Assembly (NCBI RefSeq): GCF_001557325.1
Contig: NZ_LSJS01000151.1
Coordinates: 28,945-92,944 of the forward strand
DNA: 64,000 nucleotides
Origin: Erythrobacter donghaensis
GTDB taxonomy: Bacteria > Pseudomonadota > Alphaproteobacteria > Sphingomonadales > Sphingomonadaceae
Direction of reading: 5' to 3'
Numbering within the stretch: the first letter of the stretch is position 1; every line of letters begins with the position of its first letter. Below the pieces are notes generated by a model. The model saw only the letters and a program-made list of their open reading frames with translations, was not told the DNA's origin and did no database searches. The position numbers and the translations under genes were made by a program. Shown one piece after another: positions 8,187-17,500 of the stretch.

Positions 8187-8551
8187 ACCTGATCCAGCAG
8201 ATTGAAGCCGAAGAAATCGCCAAGTCCGGCAAGGACATCCCCGAATTCCGCGCAGGCGACACCGTCCGCGTCGGCGTGAAGGTGAAGGAAGGCAACCGCG
8301 AGCGTATCCAGGCCTATGAAGGCGTCGTGATCGCCCGCTCGAACCGCGGCATGGGTTCGAACTTCACCGTGCGCAAGATGAGCTTCGGCGAAGGCGTCGA
8401 GCGCGTCTTCCCGCTCTACTCGCCGATCGTCGAGAGCATCACCGTGGTCCGCCGCGGCGTGGTGCGCCGCGCCAAGCTCTATTACCTGCGCGGCCGCACC
8501 GGCAAGAGCGCGCGTATCGTCGAGCGCAAGGCCTCCGCGCCCAAGGCGTAA
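8183..8551 (+). CDS. rplS: 50S ribosomal protein L19
   Basis: bL19 (122 aa) sits at the 30S-50S interface. Recognisable parts are the start [20 protein letters not shown], the beta-barrel [30 protein letters not shown], and the C-terminal [18 protein letters not shown]. Start GTG at 8183 overlaps the trmD stop, giving the usual trmD-rplS coupling. A strong terminator follows. Confidence 0.97.
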   Translation: MNLIQQIEAEEIAKSGKDIPEFRAGDTVRVGVKVKEGNRERIQAYEGVVIARSNRGMGSNFTVRKMSFGEGVERVFPLYSPIVESITVVRRGVVRRAKLYYLRGRTGKSARIVERKASAPKA

Positions 8552-8574
8552 GGCTTTTCGGCCAGCAAATCGCG

Positions 8575-8605
8575 AAGGGCGGCTCCGGCAAGGGGCCGCC
8601 CTTTT
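8575..8605 (+). terminator. Rho-independent terminator after rplS
   Basis: AAGGGCGGC (8575-8583) pairs perfectly with GCCGCCCTT (8595-8603), and the run continues as TTTTCGTTT. It ends the ffh-to-rplS series. Confidence 0.85.
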
Positions 8606-8678
8606 CGTTTGCGCATCTTGCCTTTGCGCGGCGGCGTTGCAAGGAGGTTGCGGACACAACCGAAAGGCCGCCACCTTC

Positions 8679-11408
8679 ATGCGTTCACGCCTCGCCGCGA
8701 TCCTTGCCCTTGCCCTTGTCGGTCCCATCGCGGCCGCACAGGCACAGGAAACCGCCGCAAGCTCCCCTTCGTCACAGGACGAGACCGTATCGGCATCGCT
8801 CTCGGGCGAGGGGCTCGAGCAGTTCTGCAGCTCAGCCTGGCCGCGTGGCGAGGAGGGATCGCCGAATCGGGATTTCTGCCTCTATTTTCCCATGCGAATC
8901 CAGAAGGTGGCCAAGCTGGAGGATGGCACGAACGCGCTGTCGGTGTTCGGGCTGATCAAGAATATCGGAGGCAAGGCCAAGCCCGTCCCGGCTGTGGCCG
9001 TGATTGCACGCGACGGGGAGGGCCGCATCGTGTTCCGCAAAGCCCTTTCGTCCGAAGGGGACCCCCTCCCGGTCGGCGCGGCTGTGACGGTTGCGCAGGA
9101 TGTGGGCGCGCTTCCGGCGACGGCGAGGTCGATCACCATCGGTTGGGCCGCCAGTATCGAGAGCGAAGCCGCGCCATCCCCTTCTGCGAAAGAGAACGCC
9201 ATGCTCACCTTCGAACGCGTCTTCGGCTCCCCCGGCCTTGATGGCCCCGCGCCGCGGCAGGTCAAGCTTTCCCCCGACGGGCGCTTCCTCACCCTGCTGC
9301 GCAACCGCGCCGATGATCGCGATCGCTATGACCTGTGGGGCTATGACATCGAGACCCGCGAGTGGCGGATGCTGGTGGATTCGGAGAAGCTCGGCTCGGG
9401 CCGCGAACTCTCGGAAGACGAGAAGATGCAGCGCGAGCGTGCGCGCGTCGGCAGCCTCAAGGGGATCATCAGCTACCAGTGGGCGAGCGACGGCAGCGGC
9501 GTGCTGGTGCCTCTGGATGGTGACCTGTTTCTGGCGAAGCTCGACGGCACAGTGACGCAGCTCACCGATACCGAGGGGACGGAACTCAACCCCAAGCTGT
9601 CGAGCAAGGGCGCTTACGTCAGCTTCGTGCGCGACCGGCGGTTGTGGGTCGGCCCGGTCGGCGGCGAGGCCAAGCCGATCACGCCTGCTGGCGAGGCCGA
9701 GACCATCCGCTGGGGCGAGGCGGAATTCGTCGCGCAGGAGGAAATGGCACGGCTGCAGGGCTATTGGTGGAGCCCCGACGACAGCCGCATCGTCGTCCAG
9801 CGCACCGACGAGGCCGCCGTCGGCGTCGTCACCCGCGCGGCGATCGGGGCGAAGGGCACCAAGGTGTTCGACCAGCGCTACCCGGCAGCGGGCACCGACA
9901 ATGCCGTGGTCGAACTGTTCGTGATGAATCCTGATGGCTCGGGCAGCGTCAAGATCGACCTCGGGCTCGATCTCGACATCTATGTCGCCCGCGTCGACTG
10001 GGCGCCCGATGGCAGCGCGATCTATGTCCAGCGGCAGGATCGCGCGCAGACGAAAATCGACGTGCTCAAGGTCGATCCCGTGACCGGCGCGAGCACGGTC
10101 TGGTTCACCGAGACTGCCGCGCGCCCCGACTACTGGATCAACCTCAGCGACAATTACCGCTTCCTCAAGGACGGTAGCCTGCTGTGGTGGTCCGAGCGTG
10201 ACGGCTATGGTCACTTCTATCGCTTCGGCGGTTCCAAGGTTGCCGCGGAAGTGCTTGCAGCCGAGGCGGCGGGTGAGCCGGTGATCTACAACAACGGCCG
10301 GTGGCAGCAGCTCACGCGTGGCACCACGCCGACCACCGCGCTTGTCGGCGTGGACGAGGCGGCCGGCACCTTCACCTATCAGGCGACCCGCGATGTCCTG
10401 ACACAGCAGATCTATCGGGCGCGGCTGGACGGGACGGGGGAGCCCGAGCTGCTGACCGACCCCGCCTTCACCAACAGCGCCAGCATGGATGGCGCAGCCC
10501 GCCTGCTCTACGTCACCCGCTCGGGCCCGAACCAGCCCCCCCAGTCCTACCTCGCCACCCCCGACGGCAACCGCGTGGCGTGGATCGAGGAGAACCGCGT
10601 CGAGGGCGAGCACCCCTATGCGCCCTTCCTCGCCGGCCACGTCACGCCCGAATACGGCACCATCGCCGCCGAGGACGGCACACCGCTCCACTGGATGATG
10701 CTCAAGCCGAAGATGGAGCCAGGCAAGCGCTACCCGGTGTTCTTCAGCCATTACGGCGGGCCGGGCCCGCAGATGGTGACCAAGGGCTGGGGCGGGGCGC
10801 TCGCGCAGTCGATCGTGGACAGTGGTTACATCTATTTCGTCCTCGACAACCGCGGTTCGGCCAATCGCGGGGTGGATTTCGAACAGCCGCTCTACCGCGC
10901 GATGGGCGGGGCCGAGGTGCGCGACCAGAAGGCCGGCGCGCTGTTCCTCAAGAGCCTCGACTATGTCGATCCGGCCAAGATCGCCACCTATGGCTGGTCC
11001 TATGGCGGTTACATGACGCTGAAGATGCTCGAAGCCGACCCGGGGCTTTACGCGGCGGGCATCGCGGGCGCGCCGGTGACGCGCTGGGAACTCTACGACA
11101 CCCACTACACCGAACGCTACATGGGCGATCCGCGCGAGGTACCCGAGGCCTACGAGAAGGCGAGCGCCATTCCGGACGCGACCAAGATCGCCGATCCGCT
11201 GCTGCTGATCCACGGCATGGCCGACGACAACGTGATCTTCGAGAACTCCTCGGAGCTGATCAGCGTCATGCAGGAGAGCAACACGCCCTTCGAGATGATG
11301 CTCTACCCCGGCTACACCCACCGCGTCTCCGGCCCGAAGATCGGGCCGCACGTGTGGAACGGCATCTTCCGCTTCCTGAGGGCGCACGGCGTAGCGCCGC
11401 CCGAATAG
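8679..11408 (+). CDS. S9 family peptidase (dipeptidyl-peptidase IV type) with extra N-terminal domain
   Basis: A secreted serine peptidase of 909 aa. From about residue 175 it follows the DPP IV family: LTFERVFGSPGLDGPAPR, a beta-propeller, then the alpha/beta hydrolase domain with GWSYGGYM (nucleophile Ser774), HGMADDNV (Asp) and YTHRVSG (His). The start ATG at 8679 gives a signal peptide ending AQAQ. Between the signal peptide and the propeller lies an extra ~130-residue segment with two cysteines and a GLIKN...VPAVAV...G pattern resembling a DUF3426/FxLYD beta-sandwich. Such peptidases usually begin with the propeller right after the signal. Confidence 0.93.
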   Translation: MRSRLAAILALALVGPIAAAQAQETAASSPSSQDETVSASLSGEGLEQFCSSAWPRGEEGSPNRDFCLYFPMRIQKVAKLEDGTNALSVFGLIKNIGGKAKPVPAVAVIARDGEGRIVFRKALSSEGDPLPVGAAVTVAQDVGALPATARSITIGWAASIESEAAPSPSAKENAMLTFERVFGSPGLDGPAPRQVKLSPDGRFLTLLRNRADDRDRYDLWGYDIETREWRMLVDSEKLGSGRELSEDEKMQRERARVGSLKGIISYQWASDGSGVLVPLDGDLFLAKLDGTVTQLTDTEGTELNPKLSSKGAYVSFVRDRRLWVGPVGGEAKPITPAGEAETIRWGEAEFVAQEEMARLQGYWWSPDDSRIVVQRTDEAAVGVVTRAAIGAKGTKVFDQRYPAAGTDNAVVELFVMNPDGSGSVKIDLGLDLDIYVARVDWAPDGSAIYVQRQDRAQTKIDVLKVDPVTGASTVWFTETAARPDYWINLSDNYRFLKDGSLLWWSERDGYGHFYRFGGSKVAAEVLAAEAAGEPVIYNNGRWQQLTRGTTPTTALVGVDEAAGTFTYQATRDVLTQQIYRARLDGTGEPELLTDPAFTNSASMDGAARLLYVTRSGPNQPPQSYLATPDGNRVAWIEENRVEGEHPYAPFLAGHVTPEYGTIAAEDGTPLHWMMLKPKMEPGKRYPVFFSHYGGPGPQMVTKGWGGALAQSIVDSGYIYFVLDNRGSANRGVDFEQPLYRAMGGAEVRDQKAGALFLKSLDYVDPAKIATYGWSYGGYMTLKMLEADPGLYAAGIAGAPVTRWELYDTHYTERYMGDPREVPEAYEKASAIPDATKIADPLLLIHGMADDNVIFENSSELISVMQESNTPFEMMLYPGYTHRVSGPKIGPHVWNGIFRFLRAHGVAPPE

Positions 11409-11474
11409 GTCTGCACGACGACGATAGCGGTTGCGCTTGGCGCACCCGTCGCTATCTCGCGGCTGCGAAGTGAT

Positions 11475-11480
11475 AGGAGA
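11475..11480 (+). promoter_or_regulatory. Ribosome binding site fixing the asd start
   Basis: AGGAGA ends 7 bases before GTG at 11488. This selects the GTG as the asd start rather than the ATG at 11431, which has no such site and would add 19 unalignable residues. Confidence 0.7.
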
Positions 11481-11487
11481 ACGCCAA

Positions 11488-12513
11488 GTGGGTTACCGGG
11501 TGGCAGTGGTCGGTGCGACCGGCAATGTCGGGCGCGAGATGATGCAGGTCTTGGCCGAGCGCGAGTTTCCGTGCGACGAGGTCGCCGCGGTTGCCTCGTC
11601 GCGCTCCACCGGGAGCGAGGTCGAATTCGGTGACACCGGCAAGATGCTCAAGTGCAGGAACATCGAGCATTTCGACTGGGCCGGATGGGACATTGCGCTG
11701 TTCGCGGCCGGAAGCGGCCCGGCCAAGGAATATGCCCCCAAGGCGGCGGCTGCCGGGTGCATCGTGATCGACAATTCCTCGCTCTACCGCATGGACCCCG
11801 ATGTCCCGCTGGTGGTGCCCGAGGTGAACCCAGACGCGATCGACGGCTACACCGCGCGCAACATCATCGCCAACCCCAACTGCTCGACCGCGCAGCTGGT
11901 GGTGGCGCTGAAGCCGTTGCATGATGCCGCGACGATCAAGCGCGTGGTGGTCAGCACCTATCAGTCGACCTCGGGCGCCGGGAAGGCGGGCATGGACGAG
12001 CTCTTCGCTCAATCCCGCGCGATCTTCGTCGGCGATCCGGTTGAGCCGCAGAAGTTCACCAAGCAGATCGCCTTCAACGTCATCCCGCATATCGACGTCT
12101 TCCTCGACGATGGTTCGACCAAGGAAGAGTGGAAGATGGTGGTCGAGACCAAGAAGATCCTCGACCCGAAGATCAAACTGAGCGCGACCTGCGTGCGCGT
12201 GCCGGTGTTCGTGGGCCACTCCGAGGCGGTCAACATCGAGTTCGAGAACGAACTCAGCGCCGAAGCCGCGATGGACATCCTGCGCGAGGCGCCCGGCGTG
12301 ATGCTGATCGATAAGCGCGAGGATGGCGGCTACATCACGCCCGTCGAATGCGTGGGAGACGCCGCGACCTTCGTCAGCCGCGTGCGCGAGGATCCGACGG
12401 TCGAGAACGGGCTCACCATGTGGGTGGTCTCGGACAACCTGCGCAAGGGCGCCGCGCTCAACGCGGTGCAGATCGCCGAGCTGCTCGGCCGCCGCCACCT
12501 CAAGAAGGGTTAG
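11488..12513 (+). CDS. asd: Aspartate-semialdehyde dehydrogenase
   Basis: Makes aspartate-4-semialdehyde from aspartyl phosphate with NADPH, the branch point for lysine, diaminopimelate, threonine and methionine. The 341-aa protein has the nucleotide-binding GATGNVGREM at the very N terminus, the catalytic cysteine in NPNCSTAQLV, YQSTSGAGKAG, and the C-terminal VSDNLRKGAALNAVQIAELL. The start is GTG at 11488, supported by AGGAGA. The next gene begins 9 bases after the stop. Confidence 0.96.
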   Translation: MGYRVAVVGATGNVGREMMQVLAEREFPCDEVAAVASSRSTGSEVEFGDTGKMLKCRNIEHFDWAGWDIALFAAGSGPAKEYAPKAAAAGCIVIDNSSLYRMDPDVPLVVPEVNPDAIDGYTARNIIANPNCSTAQLVVALKPLHDAATIKRVVVSTYQSTSGAGKAGMDELFAQSRAIFVGDPVEPQKFTKQIAFNVIPHIDVFLDDGSTKEEWKMVVETKKILDPKIKLSATCVRVPVFVGHSEAVNIEFENELSAEAAMDILREAPGVMLIDKREDGGYITPVECVGDAATFVSRVREDPTVENGLTMWVVSDNLRKGAALNAVQIAELLGRRHLKKG

Positions 12514-12522
12514 ACACCGAGC

Positions 12523-13143
12523 GTGCTGCCGCTTGCGACAGCGCAGCGCTGGATGCTTGCGGCGGTGGCGCTAGCCGTGCCGCTGAGCGCGTGGGGGGCA
12601 ATCTACCCGACCAACACCTGGTTGCAGGTCGGCCCGGTGGCGCTGATGCTGCCGCTCGCCTACCGGCTGCTGCGGCACTGGACGGTCAGCAATGCCTCGG
12701 CCGCCTGCATGACCGGATTTGTGCTGCTGCATCTGTTTGCGGCGCGCTGGTCCTACAGCTTTGTCCCCTATGAGGCATGGTTGGGCGAGGGGATCAGCGC
12801 GGTCTTCGGCTCGGATCGCAACAATTTCGATCGGCTGGTGCATTTCCTGTTTGGCGTGCTGGCGATGCCGCCGATGGTGGAACTGGGCGCGCGCCATGGC
12901 GGACTGTCGGCGCGGATGGCGCTGGCCTTCGCGCTGATGTTTGTCTTGGCGGTGGGCGGGCTTTACGAGATTTTCGAGTGGTCGCTCACCCTGTCTCTGG
13001 CGCCCGAGGATGCCGGGGCCTACAACGGCGAACAGGGCGACATGTTTGACGCGCAGAAGGATATGGCGCTAGCCGGGTTGGGTGCCGTGCTAACGGTGCC
13101 GCTCGTGCGCCGCGCGGGCTGGTGGAGAGGGATTGCGGAATGA
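12523..13143 (+). CDS. DUF2238 (YjdF-type) membrane protein
   Basis: A 206-aa integral membrane protein with about six hydrophobic helices, beginning with GTG. The family features are present: the segment RNNFDRLVHFLFGVL, a GLYEIFEW motif in a helix, and GEQGDMFDAQKDMALAGLGA near the C terminus. YjdF/DUF2238 proteins have no assigned reaction. It overlaps the following lipoprotein gene by ATGA. Confidence 0.85.
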   Translation: MLPLATAQRWMLAAVALAVPLSAWGAIYPTNTWLQVGPVALMLPLAYRLLRHWTVSNASAACMTGFVLLHLFAARWSYSFVPYEAWLGEGISAVFGSDRNNFDRLVHFLFGVLAMPPMVELGARHGGLSARMALAFALMFVLAVGGLYEIFEWSLTLSLAPEDAGAYNGEQGDMFDAQKDMALAGLGAVLTVPLVRRAGWWRGIAE

Positions 13144-13712
13144 AGAAGGAACTGGCGCTGCTGGCGCTTGCGGGCGCCTTGGCTCTGGCGGGTTGCGACA
13201 GCGGCGGGGTGCCGAGCCCGGCCGAAAAGCTCGAGGGCAAGGGGCAGGAAGCGCCGGTTGCGGCCAACGCCGTCGCGCTGCGGGGCGACGGGCTGACGGC
13301 GGGGGCCGAGAGCTTCTTCTTCGCTGCCGGGAAGGCCGAGGTCGAGGCTGCGCTCGCCAGCGCGCTGGGCACGGCGCTGCGCAGCGGCGAGAACCCCGAA
13401 TGCGGCGCGGGGCCGATCACCTTCACCGATTACGCGGGCGGGCTCACCGCGCATTTCCAGGAGGGGCGTCTGGTTGGCTGGAACTGGCACCTGCCGCAGG
13501 ACGGCGACCGCGCGCCGAGTGGCACCGTCGCGCTGGCAGGAAAGGTGCAGCTCGGCACCCCGCGCGCCGAGGTCGAGGCCGCACCCGGTTTCGCCAAGGT
13601 CGAAGGCAGCACGCTGGGCGAGGAATTCGCGCTCGGCGACAGGCTCGGCGGTTTTATCAACGGCGACAAAGTGGAGATGCTCTATGCCGGAACCCAGTGC
13701 TTCTTCCGTTGA
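13140..13712 (+). CDS. Putative lipoprotein of unknown function
   Basis: A 190-aa protein with a lipoprotein signal: MKKELALLALAGALALAGCD, where the lipobox LAGC sets the lipidated cysteine near residue 19. The mature part is Gly-rich with beta-strand-like stretches and two late cysteines (CGAGP and TQCFF) that could form a disulfide. I recognise no family. The start ATG overlaps the previous stop by ATGA, so it is likely co-translated with the DUF2238 gene. Confidence 0.75.
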   Translation: MKKELALLALAGALALAGCDSGGVPSPAEKLEGKGQEAPVAANAVALRGDGLTAGAESFFFAAGKAEVEAALASALGTALRSGENPECGAGPITFTDYAGGLTAHFQEGRLVGWNWHLPQDGDRAPSGTVALAGKVQLGTPRAEVEAAPGFAKVEGSTLGEEFALGDRLGGFINGDKVEMLYAGTQCFFR

Positions 13713-13722
13713 GCCTGCCGGC

Positions 13723-14373
13723 ATGACGCTGCGGGCCGACCTGTTCTTCAGCTTCCGCTCGCCCTATTCCTACCTTGCCGTCGGGCGCTACCGGGCAATG
13801 ACCGAGGAATACGACCTTGCCATTGCGCTGCGCACCGTGTGGCCGATCGCGATCCGCGATCCCTCGATCCTGTTCACCGGCAATCCCAATGTCGGGCGTT
13901 ACATCTTCATCGACGCCGCCCGCTCGGCGCAGATGCTCGGTATCCCCTATCGCTGGCCGCGCCCCGATCCGGTTGCGCAGAACCTCGCGACGCGCGAGAT
14001 CGCGGCCGAGCAGCCGCATATCCACCGCCTGTGCCGGATGGGGCAGGCGGCCGAGCGGGCGGGGCGGGGGCTGGCCTTTGCCGACGAGGTCTCGCGGGTG
14101 ATCTGGTCGGGCACGGTCGATGACTGGCACGAGGGCGATCACCTCGCTGAGGCCGCCGCACGGGCAGGCCTCGATTTCGCCGCGCTCGAGGCAGAGGCGG
14201 CCGATGATGCGGCGGCGCTCGACGCGGAGATCGAAGCCAACCAGGCCGCGCTTGAAGCGGCGGGCCACTGGGGCGTGCCGACGCTGGTGTTTGAGGGCGA
14301 ACCCTTCTTCGGGCAGGACCGTATCGCCATGGCCAAGTGGCGGATGGAGCAGAAGGGACTGCAACCGCGATGA
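13723..14373 (+). CDS. 2-hydroxychromene-2-carboxylate isomerase-like, DsbA/thioredoxin-fold protein
   Basis: A 216-aa protein of the kappa-GST/DsbA-like family. It begins LFFSFRSPYSYLAVGRY, where the SPYSYL motif replaces the CxxC of DsbA and marks the isomerase branch. It ends with GVPTLVFEGEPFFGQDRI, typical of the fold. Known members use glutathione to isomerise naphthalene breakdown products, but paralogues act on other substrates. ATG at 13684 is an alternative start inside the preceding gene. It overlaps the next gene by ATGA. Confidence 0.8.
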   Translation: MTLRADLFFSFRSPYSYLAVGRYRAMTEEYDLAIALRTVWPIAIRDPSILFTGNPNVGRYIFIDAARSAQMLGIPYRWPRPDPVAQNLATREIAAEQPHIHRLCRMGQAAERAGRGLAFADEVSRVIWSGTVDDWHEGDHLAEAAARAGLDFAALEAEAADDAAALDAEIEANQAALEAAGHWGVPTLVFEGEPFFGQDRIAMAKWRMEQKGLQPR

Positions 14374-14819
14374 AGGGCGAACTCACCGGCGGGTGCCTGT
14401 GCGGCGCGGTGCGCTACTCGCTGCGTGAGGGCCTGCGTCTCAACGCCTATGCCTGCCACTGCACCGATTGCCAGAGCCGCACCGGAAGCGCCTTTTCCGA
14501 GCACATGCTGTTCGCGCTCGCCGATCTCGTCATCACGGGCGAGCTCGATGTCGGCGAATATGACCAGCCGAGCGGGGCGCACTCGCGTATCCACGGCTGC
14601 GCCAGATGCAAGGCGCGCATCTATGCCACCAACGACTCGCGCGAGGGGATGGCGAGCCTGCGCTGCGGCACGCTCGACAACAGCGCGTCCTTCGTCCCCG
14701 CCGGGCACGTGTGGGTGAAGAGCAAGCAGCCGTGGATCGGCCTGCCCGAAGGCGCGAAGGTGATGGACGAACAGCCGCGCAGCACCGAGGAATGGGTCGC
14801 CTTCGTGGGGCTGGCGTGA
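14370..14819 (+). CDS. GFA family protein (glutathione-dependent formaldehyde-activating-like)
   Basis: A 149-aa zinc-binding protein of the CENP-V/GFA family. The expected cysteines are present: GGCLCGAVRYS at the N terminus, CHCTDCQSRTGSAFS, and CARCKARIYA in the middle. Family members include formaldehyde-glutathione adduct-forming enzymes, but most, including this one, are uncharacterised. It is translationally coupled on both sides (ATGA upstream, GTGA downstream). Confidence 0.88.
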   Translation: MKGELTGGCLCGAVRYSLREGLRLNAYACHCTDCQSRTGSAFSEHMLFALADLVITGELDVGEYDQPSGAHSRIHGCARCKARIYATNDSREGMASLRCGTLDNSASFVPAGHVWVKSKQPWIGLPEGAKVMDEQPRSTEEWVAFVGLA

Positions 14820-15580
14820 GCGCGCCGGAAACCTCCCGCTTCGCCAGCTTCGACGGCACGCATCTCGCCGTCCACACTCTTGGCGAGGGGCCCCCGGTGG
14901 TGGTGCTCCACGGGCTGTTTTCCAGCGCGCAGATGAACTGGATCAAGTGGGGCCATGCCGAGGCGCTCGCGGCGGCGGGGTTCCGGGCGATCATGCTCGA
15001 TTTCCGGGTTCACGGTGAGAGCGACGCGCCGCGCGATGCGGCGGCGTACCCCACAGGCGTGCTGGTGCGCGATGTCGCCGCGCTCGCCGAGCATTTCGCG
15101 CTCGAGCCGGGGGGGTTCGACATGGTCGGCTTCTCGCTCGGCGCGCGCACCGCGGTGCACACCGTGGCCCACGGGGTGCTCGAACCGCGCCGCCTCGCCA
15201 TCTGCGGGATGGGGGTCGCGGGGCTCGCGGGCTGGGCGCGGCGGGCGGATTTCTTCAAGCGGGTGATCGACGAATTCGACACCATCCGCCCCGGCGATCC
15301 CGTCTATGCCGCGCGGACGTTCCTGAAGTCGCAAGGGGTCGACCGGGCGGCCGCGCGGCTGTTGCTTGGCGCGATGGACGATTTCGACCTCGCGAGCCTC
15401 GCCAACATCACCATGCCCACCGCCGTGATCTGCGGCGACGAGGACCGCGACAACGGCTCTGCCGAAGACCTTGCCGCGCTGCTGCCGGAGGCACGCTATG
15501 TCGAGGTGCCCGGCACCCACATGGGCAGCGTGACGAAGCCCGAACTCGGCTCGGCGATTGCGGGCTTCCTCGCGGCTTGA
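14816..15580 (+). CDS. Alpha/beta fold hydrolase
   Basis: A 254-aa hydrolase starting with GTG at 14816, overlapping the GFA stop. It has the oxyanion segment VVLHGLFSSAQMNW, the nucleophile elbow GFSLGAR, an acid in CGDEDRDNGS, and the catalytic His in GTHMGS. There is no signal peptide. The substrate is unknown. It ends a chain of six genes from asd to here with nearly no spacing. Confidence 0.88.
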   Translation: MSAPETSRFASFDGTHLAVHTLGEGPPVVVLHGLFSSAQMNWIKWGHAEALAAAGFRAIMLDFRVHGESDAPRDAAAYPTGVLVRDVAALAEHFALEPGGFDMVGFSLGARTAVHTVAHGVLEPRRLAICGMGVAGLAGWARRADFFKRVIDEFDTIRPGDPVYAARTFLKSQGVDRAAARLLLGAMDDFDLASLANITMPTAVICGDEDRDNGSAEDLAALLPEARYVEVPGTHMGSVTKPELGSAIAGFLAA

Positions 15581-15643
15581 TTCCGCCGCCAAGCGCGTTC
15601 AAACCTGACACCATTGTCACATGACTGACGGGAACCCCTCGCA

Positions 15644-17500
15644 ATGAAATCTGCCGCTCCCCTGCTGAAGGGCGCCGCCGCCGCGCTCGCCATCGCCTTT
15701 GCCGCGCCGCTCGCCGCGCAGGAGGCCGCGCCGGCCGCAGCCCCCGCCGCCGCCTATCCCGAAACGCCCGAGGGTGCTGCGGCCTGGGTTGCCATGGTCG
15801 AGGCCGATCTCGCCGCCTTCTCGAAGGAATATGGCCACGTCTCCTGGCTCAACGCCACCTACATCAACCATGACAGCGACACGCTCGCCGCGCGCTACGG
15901 CGCCGAGCTGACGGTCAAGCAGGTCGGCTACGCCAACGAGGCCGCGCGCTATGCCCGCGTGGCCGGGCTCGATGCCGAGACCGCGCGCAAGCTCGACATT
16001 CTCCGGAACGGCATTTCGCTTCCCGCCCCGAACCGCCCCGGCGCGGCCGAGGAGCTCAATGCGATCGCCACCCGCCTCGGCTCGGCCTACGGGCGCGGCA
16101 AGGGGACGCTGAACGGCCAGCCGATCAACGGCAGCGACATCGAGGCCGAGATGGGCAACCTTGAGCGCACCCCGGACGAACTGAAGGAAATGTGGGCAAG
16201 CTGGCACGACAATGTCGGCGCCCCGATGCGCGGCGACTATGTCCGCATGAGCGCGCTCGCCAACGAGGGCGCCAAGGAGCTGGGCTTTGCCGATTACGGC
16301 GCGATGTGGCGTTCGGGCTACGACATGCCCCCCGAACAGTTCGCCGCCGAGACCGAGCGGATGTGGCAGGAAGTGAAGCCGCTCTATATCGCGCTCCACA
16401 CCTATGTGCGCCGCAAGCTGAACGAGAAATACGGCGATGCCGTCCAGCCGCGCACCGGCCCGATCCGCGCCGATCTGCTCGGCAACATGTGGGCGCAGGA
16501 ATGGGGCAATATCTACCCGCTGGTCGCCCCGGCAGGCGCGGGCGATATCGGCTATGACCTCACCGATCTGATCGCCAAGAAGAACCTCGACGCGGTCGGC
16601 ATGGTCAAGGTCGGGGAGCAGTTCTTCTCCTCGCTCGGCTTCGCGCCGCTGCCCGAAACCTTCTGGGAGCGCAGCCAGTTCGTGAAGCCCGCCGACCGCG
16701 AGGTGGTGTGCCACGCCTCGGCCTGGAACATCGACAATGTCGACGATCTGCGCATCAAGATGTGCATCAAGCCCAATGCCGACGATTTCGTGACGATCCA
16801 CCACGAGCTCGGCCACAACTACTACCAGCGCGCCTACAACCAGCAGGATCCGCTGCATCTCAACGGCGCGAATGACGGCTTCCACGAGGCGATCGGCGAC
16901 ATGATCGCGCTGTCGATCACGCCCGAATATCTGGTGCAGATCGACATGCTCGATCCTGCCCAGGTGCCGAGCGCCGACAAGGACATCGGCCTGCTGCTGC
17001 GCCAGGCGATGGACAAGGTTGCCTTCCTGCCCTTCGGCCTGCTGCTCGACCGCTATCGCTGGGGGCTGTATGACGGCTCGATCCCCGAGAGCGCGATCAA
17101 CACCGGCTGGAACGATCTGCGCCGCGACTATCAGGGAATCGTCCCGCCGGTACCGCGCGATCCGGCCGGGTTCGATGCGGGGGCCAAGTATCACATCCCC
17201 GCCAACGTCTCCTACACCCGCTACTTCCTCGCGCGGCTGCTCCAGTTCCAGTTCTACAAGTCCGCCTGCGAAACCGCCGGGTGGAAGGGCCCGCTCCACC
17301 GCTGCTCGTTCTACGGCAACAAGGAGGTGGGCGCAAAGCTCGATGCGATGCTCCAACTGGGGTCCTCCAAGCCCTGGCCCGACGCGCTCGAGGCCTTCAC
17401 CGGCGAGCGGCAGATGAGCGGCAAGGCGATGGTCGAGTACTTCGCCCCGCTCAAGAAGTGGCTCGACCAGCAGAACAAGGGCGAGACGGCGGGCTGGTGA
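15644..17500 (+). CDS. M2 family metallopeptidase (peptidyl-dipeptidase A / ACE-like)
   Basis: A secreted zinc peptidase of 618 aa that removes C-terminal dipeptides. The signal peptide is MKSAAPLLKG...APLAAQ. The zinc site is HHELGH with HEXXH at residues 387-391 and the third ligand in NDGFHEAIGDM. Upstream lie EYGHVSWLNATYINHDSDT and GNMWAQEWGNIYPLV, both typical of ACE homologues. Bacterial members are common in Sphingomonadales. The beta-propeller gene overlaps its stop by ATGA-type spacing. Confidence 0.95.
   Translation: MKSAAPLLKGAAAALAIAFAAPLAAQEAAPAAAPAAAYPETPEGAAAWVAMVEADLAAFSKEYGHVSWLNATYINHDSDTLAARYGAELTVKQVGYANEAARYARVAGLDAETARKLDILRNGISLPAPNRPGAAEELNAIATRLGSAYGRGKGTLNGQPINGSDIEAEMGNLERTPDELKEMWASWHDNVGAPMRGDYVRMSALANEGAKELGFADYGAMWRSGYDMPPEQFAAETERMWQEVKPLYIALHTYVRRKLNEKYGDAVQPRTGPIRADLLGNMWAQEWGNIYPLVAPAGAGDIGYDLTDLIAKKNLDAVGMVKVGEQFFSSLGFAPLPETFWERSQFVKPADREVVCHASAWNIDNVDDLRIKMCIKPNADDFVTIHHELGHNYYQRAYNQQDPLHLNGANDGFHEAIGDMIALSITPEYLVQIDMLDPAQVPSADKDIGLLLRQAMDKVAFLPFGLLLDRYRWGLYDGSIPESAINTGWNDLRRDYQGIVPPVPRDPAGFDAGAKYHIPANVSYTRYFLARLLQFQFYKSACETAGWKGPLHRCSFYGNKEVGAKLDAMLQLGSSKPWPDALEAFTGERQMSGKAMVEYFAPLKKWLDQQNKGETAGW

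Noticed and set aside
8832..11387. An 851-codon minus-strand frame opposite the S9 peptidase
   Set aside because: Same reason: a GC-rich antisense frame with no recognisable motif over a well-supported peptidase gene.
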